Part shown: in pieces, positions 18,333 through 25,742 of the stretch
Layout: every line of letters begins with the position of its first letter
Position numbering within the stretch: position 1 is the first letter of the stretch
Assembly: GCF_000423945.1 (NCBI RefSeq)
Contig: NZ_AUIY01000012.1
Span: 113,371-177,370, forward strand
Direction: 5' to 3'
DNA from: Butyrivibrio sp. XPD2002
GTDB taxonomy: Bacteria; Bacillota; Clostridia; Lachnospirales; Lachnospiraceae
Length of the DNA stretch: 64,000 nt
The notes under the pieces: generated by a model
Databases searched by the model: none
What the model was told of the DNA's origin: nothing
The model's input: only the letters and a program-made list of their open reading frames with translations
Program-made: the position numbers and the translations under genes

Positions 18333-19307
18333 ATGAAGTTAATTATACAGATTCCCTGCTTTAACGAGGCTGAGACACTTGAGGTTGCGCTCAATGACCT
18401 TCCGAAGCACATAGATGGAATCGATACTATCGAATATTTGATCATAAACGACGGCAGTAAGGACAACACAGTAGAGGTTGCTAAGAACTGGGGCGTTCAC
18501 TACGTTGTTAATTTCAAGAAAAATAAGGGACTTGCCAAGGGATTCATGGCAGGTCTTGACGCATGTCTTAGAAACGGCGCGGATATTATCGTTAATACGG
18601 ATGCGGATAATCAGTATAACGGAGATGATATCGAGAAGCTGGTTCGGCCTATCATTGAAGGTAAGTCTGATATTGTTATCGGCGCAAGACCGATAGACCA
18701 GACTGAGCATTTTTCACCTCTTAAGAAAAAGCTTCAGCACTTCGGAAGCTGGGTAGTAAGAAAGGCTTCCAAGTCAGATATTCCGGATGCTCCCAGTGGA
18801 TTCAGAGCATACAGCCGCGAAGCTGCCATGAGACTTAACGTGGTAAATGAGTATACATATACTCTTGAGACCATCGTTCAGGCAGGTCGTGAGAGAATTC
18901 CCATGGAGTCAGTGGACATCAGAACCAATGCTGAGCTCAGACCTTCAAGACTTTTCTCAAGCATGATGGGCTATGTTAAGAAGTCCATGCTTACTATTAT
19001 CAGAGCATATATGATGTATAAGCCTCTGCAGTTCTTCTCAATCTGCGGATCAATTCCGTTCCTTATCGGATTTATTTTAGGTGTGCGTTACCTGGTATTT
19101 ATTGCTCTTGGTGTAGACGGAGGACATGTTCAGTCCCTGATCCTTGCAAGCACACTTATGCTGCTTGGCTTTATGACCTTTATTGTGGGACTCCAGGCAG
19201 ACGTTATTGCAGCTAACCGTAAGATCCTCGAGGATGTTCAGTATCATGTAAGAAAGCTTGACTATGACAAAGATACATCTGAGAAGAAAGATAAAGCAAA
19301 TGATTGA
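18333..19307 (+). CDS. Polyprenyl-phosphate glycosyltransferase (DPM1/GtrB-like GT2)
   Basis: A 324-residue GT2 protein: IIQIPCFNEAETL at the N-terminus, INDGSKDNT (Asp40) for the nucleotide site, NTDADNQY for the catalytic metal site, and two hydrophobic spans near the C-terminus. This matches enzymes that load a sugar onto undecaprenyl phosphate on the cytoplasmic side. AGGAG ribosome site. It overlaps the GtrA-like gene by 8 bases and follows the GT39-like gene, which supports the three-part decoration module. Confidence 0.85.
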   Translation: MKLIIQIPCFNEAETLEVALNDLPKHIDGIDTIEYLIINDGSKDNTVEVAKNWGVHYVVNFKKNKGLAKGFMAGLDACLRNGADIIVNTDADNQYNGDDIEKLVRPIIEGKSDIVIGARPIDQTEHFSPLKKKLQHFGSWVVRKASKSDIPDAPSGFRAYSREAAMRLNVVNEYTYTLETIVQAGRERIPMESVDIRTNAELRPSRLFSSMMGYVKKSMLTIIRAYMMYKPLQFFSICGSIPFLIGFILGVRYLVFIALGVDGGHVQSLILASTLMLLGFMTFIVGLQADVIAANRKILEDVQYHVRKLDYDKDTSEKKDKAND

Positions 19308-19734
19308 AAAGATTTTTAAAAAGCTGGTAAACAAAGAAACAATACTATATACAATATTTGGCGTGGCTACAAGTGTTTTAAATGTAGCCATGTTTCATGT
19401 TTTGGATTTGCTGGGAATGGAGTACAAGCTGGCAAATCTGATCACACTTATTACAGTTAAGCTGGCAGCTTATATATGTAATAAAAACTTCGTATTTAAG
19501 AGTAAATGCAACAATTTTCTTGAGCTTGTCATGGAATTTGGACGCTTCGTGTTCTGGCGTGGCGCAACCATGATTTTAGATTATGTCGGCCTGATTTTCC
19601 TTGTAGAGATAGTTCATATGAAGAAGCTTTATGGCAAGATCATTGTAACTGTTTTTGTCATTGCGCTGAATTATGTTACAGGTAAAAAGCACGTATTTAA
19701 GAATCAGGTAAAAGAAGAGACAGATAACGTGTGA
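19300..19734 (+). CDS. GtrA-family membrane protein
   Basis: A 144-residue protein with four hydrophobic spans and the family features LYTIFGVATSVLN and YICNKNFVFKSK near the middle, ending ALNYVTGKKHVFK. GtrA proteins are thought to flip or assist transfer of polyprenyl-phosphate sugars. The ATG at the overlap with the upstream stop is preferred over an ATG 42 bases earlier because it gives a normal GtrA N-terminus. Confidence 0.85.
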   Translation: MIEKIFKKLVNKETILYTIFGVATSVLNVAMFHVLDLLGMEYKLANLITLITVKLAAYICNKNFVFKSKCNNFLELVMEFGRFVFWRGATMILDYVGLIFLVEIVHMKKLYGKIIVTVFVIALNYVTGKKHVFKNQVKEETDNV

Positions 19735-19744
19735 GGAGACTTTT

Positions 19745-22570
19745 ATGAAGAGAATTTTGGCGGGAATACTTGCAGGAGTCTTGGTGGCGACCTGTGTTGG
19801 AACCGGAGATACTGCGAAGGCAATTACTGCTGAGGAGTTTTTTGAATCTGTATCTGATGGGAATGCACAGGATGAAACTACCGAAGAAGAGAAGAGCTCA
19901 GAGGAAAAGAGCGATTCTACAGAAGATGCAGATAAGCCGGAAGAAGATGCAACTAAGGTGTCTGACGATAAAGAAAATGCAGATTCTAAAGAAACAGAAT
20001 CAGAGGATACAGACGAAGCCGTATCAGATGGAAATGCTGATTTTGCGGATGAGGATGATCCTGAAAAGGAAGTATCATCAGGTGATGCAGGAGATATAGA
20101 AGACTCTGATGATGACTTCGAGAGTGCCGCGTTTAAGTATGAGGAAGAGGTAGACGGATATCAGTTCGTACTTACCGCGGATGAAAACATTCTTCCTGAG
20201 GGCACAGAGGTTCAGATCGTGAAGCTCTCAGAGGAGGATGAAAAGCATATAGAGAACGATGTTCAGGATATGTCTAAGACTAACGTTATGGAGACAGAGT
20301 CCTTTGACATCAAGCTCTACGATGAAAATGGAGAGAAAATCCAGCCAAGAGACGGAAGTGTTCATATTTCTGTGAAGCTCCCCGAAGAAAAGGCCTACTC
20401 AATGGAGACCTATGGCGGTGGTGCGGAGTTTAAGATTTTCCATGTTCATGATGAGGATGAAGAGGCACTTCCTACAAAGGTAAATGAGGAAGATTCAGAT
20501 ATAGCCCTTCCTACAGAGGATGATACAGAAATTTATGTGGATGAGGAGGCTTTTGACCCCGAAACCCATGAGCTTAAAAAGGACAGCGTATTAAAGTTCT
20601 TAAATGCTGCTGTTCATGAGGAAACAGAGTACCTCAAGGAATATACACTTGAGTGCGATACTGACAGCTTCTCAGTATTCTCAGTTGCAACTGTGCTCAA
20701 GTACTCATACGACACAGTTGAGGCAGGCGGTGAGACAGTTTATAACCTTTCAAGAGCTGAGCTTAGTGGTAACTTCGGAGGCTGTGTAAATGGTGCCCTT
20801 TCAGATGCCTGGAAAGATTACAAGGCTGATAACTCAAGATTTTTCAGAATTGTGATCCCTTCAGGTACATATACCTTAAGCGGAGGCGTCCTTCGTATAG
20901 GAAGCAATACGACACTTGATATGAGCGGCGTTACTATTAAGAATAACAACGGCAGAATGCTCACAACGCAAGTTCTGGATGGTAAAAAAGGTGTAGGTGG
21001 TTATTCTGACTATCAAAACATCACATTGTCAGGCGGATGCTGGGATGCAGAGGGAACAACAAAGGTTCCGATAAGATTTGCCCATATGACAGGTCTTACA
21101 ATGAAAAATGTTACCTTTGAAGATACAGCAGCTACCCATACAGTGGAGATTGGTGCCTGCAAGGATGTTCAGATAACAGGCTGTACCTTCCAGAACACCA
21201 GACATCCAAGCGGTGAGCTGGAAGCACTGCAGATAGACGTTATGCATGAGTATAGCTATTCCTCAGACGATAGTGAAGATTCAGATGATACAGGTTACAC
21301 CATGAAGTATTATCCGGATCAGGTATATGATGATACCTGCTGCGAAAATGTCACCGTAACAGGCTGCACATTCCGCAACCTGAAGAGGGGCTTTGGCAGC
21401 CACGGAGCTCTTGTTGGTAAGTATTATTACAATAACATCACAGTTAAGAACTGTGTTTTTGATAACATTGAGAATACTGCGATCATGTGTACCATGTGGA
21501 AGGATTCCGTTATTTCAGGTAACACCTTTACAAACGTAGGACGAGGTGTGGATACAACTACTTATCCCTGGTATACACATTACCCTGATGATCATGAGAG
21601 TAAGAAGGCATTGGGATATAATGCCAACATCACTATTTCCTCTAACCAGTTTAGCCTTGGCGGAGCAGACAGAGACAGTGCGACTCTTGCGGCGATTCTG
21701 GTAAGCGGATATCACAGTTCAAATGAAGGTGATGATTATCCCGCAGGAACCTACACTCCTACAGGATTCACAATCATCAACAATACTGTAACCGGTTATA
21801 ATGACTGGAATAATTATCACGAGGATAATGTTTACGCAGATGTTTACGTGCTCTATGCAAGGGGCGTAAAAATCGATAACAATGACCTCAGATATGGAAA
21901 GTACGGCGTTCTTGTTCAGAGTAACAGTGAAGCTTCTTCAGTAAACGGTAACAAGTTTTCAGAAAACGATGCTGCATCAATTGCTGTAAGAAACGGTGGA
22001 ACAATCTCAGATATGCGTGATAATGCGCTTCTTGGAGCTGCTCCTTATGTACTTTATGCAGATAACGAGTCGACCTGCAACGGAACTATCAATGCTGACT
22101 TTAAGATGGGTGCCGGTGAAAAGGTAAACCTTAAGTATAAGGAATTACCCCATGTAACATCTGACCTTGCAAATATAGAAGGACTTAGATACAAGTCCTC
22201 CAAGAAGGCAGTTCTAAAGGGTGGTGGATCCAAGCTCAGTGCCAAGAAGAAGGGAAAAGCCATAGCGAGAGCTTCCTGGCAGCGCGGTAACGGCACTGTA
22301 AACCTGGAGATTTCAGTTCAGGTTAAGAAGGCGCCCACAAAGCTTAAGCTTGGTAAGAAAAAGATCACCATTAAGAAGGGCGATAAGTATCAGCTTACAC
22401 CCAAGGTAAATACTGCATGTCACACCTATACTTACAAGTCTTCAAATAATAAGATTGCAAAGGTGTCCAAGAACGGCGTTATTACAGCTAAGAAAAAGGG
22501 CACAATTCAGATTACGGTTAAGACATATAACAATGTTACCAAGACCATAAAGGTAAAGGTTAAAAAATAA
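19745..22570 (+). CDS. Exported beta-helix protein with acidic linker and Ig-like C-terminus
   Basis: A 941-residue protein. Order of parts: signal peptide (MKRILAGILAGVLVATC...), a very acidic low-complexity stretch of Glu/Asp/Ser (about residues 35-130), a beta-rich region (~130-320), a parallel beta-helix with repeated ITGCTF/VKNCVF strands (~330-760), and a lysine-rich bacterial Ig-like (Big_2) domain at the end (KLKLGKKKITIKKGDKYQL, SNNKIAKVSKNGVITAKKKG). The acidic front and basic tail suggest electrostatic binding to the cell wall or polymer. GAGGAG ribosome site. Homologous in its helix to the 374-residue protein at 12.8 kb. Enzymatic activity is not evident. Confidence 0.75.
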   Translation: MKRILAGILAGVLVATCVGTGDTAKAITAEEFFESVSDGNAQDETTEEEKSSEEKSDSTEDADKPEEDATKVSDDKENADSKETESEDTDEAVSDGNADFADEDDPEKEVSSGDAGDIEDSDDDFESAAFKYEEEVDGYQFVLTADENILPEGTEVQIVKLSEEDEKHIENDVQDMSKTNVMETESFDIKLYDENGEKIQPRDGSVHISVKLPEEKAYSMETYGGGAEFKIFHVHDEDEEALPTKVNEEDSDIALPTEDDTEIYVDEEAFDPETHELKKDSVLKFLNAAVHEETEYLKEYTLECDTDSFSVFSVATVLKYSYDTVEAGGETVYNLSRAELSGNFGGCVNGALSDAWKDYKADNSRFFRIVIPSGTYTLSGGVLRIGSNTTLDMSGVTIKNNNGRMLTTQVLDGKKGVGGYSDYQNITLSGGCWDAEGTTKVPIRFAHMTGLTMKNVTFEDTAATHTVEIGACKDVQITGCTFQNTRHPSGELEALQIDVMHEYSYSSDDSEDSDDTGYTMKYYPDQVYDDTCCENVTVTGCTFRNLKRGFGSHGALVGKYYYNNITVKNCVFDNIENTAIMCTMWKDSVISGNTFTNVGRGVDTTTYPWYTHYPDDHESKKALGYNANITISSNQFSLGGADRDSATLAAILVSGYHSSNEGDDYPAGTYTPTGFTIINNTVTGYNDWNNYHEDNVYADVYVLYARGVKIDNNDLRYGKYGVLVQSNSEASSVNGNKFSENDAASIAVRNGGTISDMRDNALLGAAPYVLYADNESTCNGTINADFKMGAGEKVNLKYKELPHVTSDLANIEGLRYKSSKKAVLKGGGSKLSAKKKGKAIARASWQRGNGTVNLEISVQVKKAPTKLKLGKKKITIKKGDKYQLTPKVNTACHTYTYKSSNNKIAKVSKNGVITAKKKGTIQITVKTYNNVTKTIKVKVKK

Positions 22571-22598
22571 ACTATCGTTTATGGAGGAGAGATAAGTA

Positions 22599-24446
22599 AT
22601 GCAGGGAGTAATCTTAGCTGCCGGAATGGGTAAGCGCCTTAAGTTTTTAACAAATGACAATACAAAGTGCATGGTGAAGGTAAACGGTGTCACCATGATA
22701 GAGCGTGCGCTCAGGATTCTCGATAAGAAGCATTTGTCCAAGATAGTTATAGTTGTGGGTTACAAGGGAAAAGAGCTCATCGACTATATAGGAACTCTGG
22801 ATATCAAGACGCAGATAGTTTTCATTGATAATCCTGTGTACAACAAGACCAACAATATCTATTCACTGGCTCTTGCCAAGGATTATCTTTGCGCAGAGGA
22901 CACACTTTTATTAGAGTCTGACCTTGTATTTGAGGAAAGCGTCATCGACACTCTTCTGAACGATAAGAGGGAGAATCTTGCTCTTGTTGATAAGTTCGAG
23001 AGCTGGATGGACGGAACCTGTATGGAGCTCGATGATGACGACTGCATTACCAATTTCATTCCCGGAAAATATCTGCAGTTTTCAGAGAAGGATCACTACT
23101 ACAAGACAGTTAATATTTATAAGTTCAGTGCATCCTTCTGCATGAATACCTATGTGCCCTTCCTTACAGCCTATGAGAAGGCCATGGGTGAAAATGAGTA
23201 CTATGAGTCTGTTATCAAGCTGATTTCTCTCCTTGAGACAAAGGAGATAAGAGCTAAGAGGCTTGATGGCCAGATCTGGTATGAGATCGATAATATTCAG
23301 GATCTTGATATAGCTGAATCGCTGTTTTCAAATTCAGACGAGGAGCATTTCCAGAAAATAGCTGCCCGCTACGGCGGTTATTGGAGATATCCCAAGCTCC
23401 TGGATTTCTGCTATCTTGTTAATCCCTACTATCCTCCGAAGAAGATGATAGAGGAGATGAAGTCCAATTTCACAGAGCTTCTTACACAGTATCCTTCCGG
23501 AATGGCGGTTAATTCACTGTGTGCAGCCAGTGCCTTTGGAGTAAGACAGAACCATATCGTAATCGGAAACGGTGCTGCCGAGCTTATTAAGAGCCTTATG
23601 GAAAAGCTGCTTTCCGATCCGGAGATGAAGATAGGCTGCATTTCTCCGACCTTTGAGGAGTATCCTAACCGATTCGACAGAGACAGGATTGTGGGATTTG
23701 TATCTAATGCTCATGATTATCATTATACTGAGGATGATCTGATAGCCTTCTATGGAGATAAGGATATAAGTGCGCTGGTTCTGATAAATCCTGATAATCC
23801 GAGCGGTAATTACATCAGTAATGACGGTCTTATGAAGCTTATCGACTGGGCTAAGAGAAAGGGAATTATCCTTATTATCGATGAGAGCTTTGTTGATTTC
23901 GTAGATATCGAGGATGGCGAGGGGATCGAGAGCGTTACGCTTTTAAAGGAAAAGATCCTAGGATTATATGAAAAGCTCTATGTTGTAAAGAGTATCTCAA
24001 AATCCTATGGTGTTCCCGGTGCAAGACTTGGGGTGCTTGCCAGCCATGATGAGAAGACTATTGAATTTATCAAGAAGGATGTTGCTATCTGGAATATCAA
24101 TTCCTTTGGCGAATTTTTCATGCAGATAAAGGAAAAGTACGATAAGGATTACTTTAAGTCTCTTGAAAAGATGAGAACTGCAAGAGCTTCTCTTATGAAG
24201 GAGCTTGCGGCAATTCCTTATATTACACCCTTTGAGTCACAGGCCAATTACATCATGTGCAGACTCTCTGATGTGAATTCAAGGGAGCTTTCCATGAGAC
24301 TTCTCAGGGAAAATATTTTCATAAAGGATCTGACTCCCAAGATCAGGGACGGAAATCAGTACCTGCGTCTTGCAGTCAGAGATGAGACTGATAATAAGAA
24401 GCTTATCAGTGCTCTTAAGCGTTACATGAAGGAAAAGATGAAATGA
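22599..24446 (+). CDS. Nucleotidyltransferase-aminotransferase fusion
   Basis: A 615-residue two-domain protein. Residues 1-~240 are a sugar-1-phosphate/LicC-type nucleotidyltransferase: VILAAGMGKRLKFLT at 4-18, NTKCMVKVNG, ESDLVF metal loop. Residues ~245-612 are a class I/II PLP aminotransferase of the HisC type with the PLP-binding Lys468 in SISKSYGVPG, NPDNPSGN and a C-terminal Arg in YLRLAVRD. LicC relatives activate phosphocholine; the related PntC activates aminoethylphosphonate and is known in fusions with transaminases. A plausible product is therefore a CDP-activated amino-alcohol or phosphonate for the polymer; no PEP mutase is visible nearby. Overlaps the next gene. Confidence 0.83.
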   Translation: MQGVILAAGMGKRLKFLTNDNTKCMVKVNGVTMIERALRILDKKHLSKIVIVVGYKGKELIDYIGTLDIKTQIVFIDNPVYNKTNNIYSLALAKDYLCAEDTLLLESDLVFEESVIDTLLNDKRENLALVDKFESWMDGTCMELDDDDCITNFIPGKYLQFSEKDHYYKTVNIYKFSASFCMNTYVPFLTAYEKAMGENEYYESVIKLISLLETKEIRAKRLDGQIWYEIDNIQDLDIAESLFSNSDEEHFQKIAARYGGYWRYPKLLDFCYLVNPYYPPKKMIEEMKSNFTELLTQYPSGMAVNSLCAASAFGVRQNHIVIGNGAAELIKSLMEKLLSDPEMKIGCISPTFEEYPNRFDRDRIVGFVSNAHDYHYTEDDLIAFYGDKDISALVLINPDNPSGNYISNDGLMKLIDWAKRKGIILIIDESFVDFVDIEDGEGIESVTLLKEKILGLYEKLYVVKSISKSYGVPGARLGVLASHDEKTIEFIKKDVAIWNINSFGEFFMQIKEKYDKDYFKSLEKMRTARASLMKELAAIPYITPFESQANYIMCRLSDVNSRELSMRLLRENIFIKDLTPKIRDGNQYLRLAVRDETDNKKLISALKRYMKEKMK

Positions 24447-25690
24447 TGATGCCTTTATATATAGACCCCGGCACGGGAAGCATACTGTTTGCGGTGCTTA
24501 TAGGTATTCTCGGGGCTATAAGATATGTTATAAGAATTGGAATAGTAAAGCTGAAGTTCATGATGAGCGGAGGCAAAAAGGTGGATAACGATGGAGAAGT
24601 CCTTCCCTTCGTAATCTATTCGGACAACAAAAGATACTGGAATGTATTTGAGCCTATATGCAGAGAGCTTGATAAAAGGGGAATGAAGGTTGTTTACATG
24701 ACCCAGTCTCCGGATGACCCGGCTCTCAATAATCCCTACGAGAATATCAAGGGTGAGTTTATCGGTGAAACAAATAAAGCCTTCGTGAGACTGAATTTCC
24801 TTGAGGCTACAATGCTTTTATCAACCACGCCGGGGCTTGAGGTTTATCAGTGGAAAAAGTCCAAGGGCGTAAAGCATTACTGTCATATCCTGCACGCAGC
24901 GGGAGAGGTTGTGCTCTACAGAATGTTCGGAATCGACTATTATGATTCCCTGCTTTTATCAGGTGAGTATCAGGTTGATGAGGTAAGGCAGCTTGAAAAA
25001 ATGAGAAATCTTCCGGAGAAGGAGTGCTACGTAGTGGGACTTCCTTACATGGACGAGATGGTTAAGCGTCTTAAGGAGAGCGGCCCCAGTGAGCCTCATG
25101 AGAGAACCGTTCTTCTTGCTCCTTCATGGGGACCGAGCGCTATTTTCTCAAAGTTTGGAGGAGATATCATAGGTAAGCTCCTGGACACAGGGTATCACGT
25201 TATTGTTCGTCCTCATCCCCAGTCCTTCGTATCCGAGAAGGAAATGCTGGATAAGATCATGGAAAAGTATCCTGAATCCGACAGACTTGAATGGAACAGG
25301 GATGTCGATAACTTCGAGGTATTAAAGAGAGCAGATATTCTGATCTCAGACTTTTCAGGTGTTACATTTGATTTTGCACTTGTTTACGATAAGCCTATCA
25401 TCTATGCGGATACTGAGTTTGATACCGCGCCATACGATGCATGGTGGCTTAAGAAAGAGGTATGGACTCTCACAGCTCTTCCAAGAATCGGAATGAAGCT
25501 GGAGGAGAGCAAGATGGATTCTCTTAAGGAGATGATCGATACCTGTATCGAGGATCCTAGGTTTGCTGAGGGAAGAAAAGAGGTCAGATCAGAGACCTGG
25601 TGCTACTACGAAGAGGGCACAAAGAGGACTGTGGACTGGCTTATGAATAAGTATGAGGAGCTTACAAAGGAGAATGCAGAGAACGCCTGA
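24443..25690 (+). CDS. CDP-glycerol glycerophosphotransferase-like protein, membrane anchored
   Basis: A 415-residue protein. The N-terminus MMMPLYIDPGTGSILFAV starts a membrane span, followed by a GT-B-like domain of the TagB/TagF group: HILHAAGEVVLYRMFG replaces the usual WHAAG loop, LLAPSWGPSAIF, VIVRPHPQS and ISDFSGVTFDFALVYDKP. It is more divergent than the two transferases at the left end. Three ATG codons in a row overlap the upstream stop, GGAAAAG being the ribosome site. It could place a different phosphoalcohol, for example the product of the fused nucleotidyltransferase directly upstream, with which it is translationally coupled. Confidence 0.8.
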   Translation: MMMPLYIDPGTGSILFAVLIGILGAIRYVIRIGIVKLKFMMSGGKKVDNDGEVLPFVIYSDNKRYWNVFEPICRELDKRGMKVVYMTQSPDDPALNNPYENIKGEFIGETNKAFVRLNFLEATMLLSTTPGLEVYQWKKSKGVKHYCHILHAAGEVVLYRMFGIDYYDSLLLSGEYQVDEVRQLEKMRNLPEKECYVVGLPYMDEMVKRLKESGPSEPHERTVLLAPSWGPSAIFSKFGGDIIGKLLDTGYHVIVRPHPQSFVSEKEMLDKIMEKYPESDRLEWNRDVDNFEVLKRADILISDFSGVTFDFALVYDKPIIYADTEFDTAPYDAWWLKKEVWTLTALPRIGMKLEESKMDSLKEMIDTCIEDPRFAEGRKEVRSETWCYYEEGTKRTVDWLMNKYEELTKENAENA

Positions 25691-25742
25691 CCGGGCGCTT
25701 TGCATTTGATGTGAGCTTTCGAATTAGAAACAGGAAGTAAAA

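Noticed and set aside
19770..20099. Overlapping 109-codon frame in the acidic segment of the exported protein
   Set aside because: It is a shifted reading of the repetitive Glu/Asp codons, without ribosome site or signal of selection.
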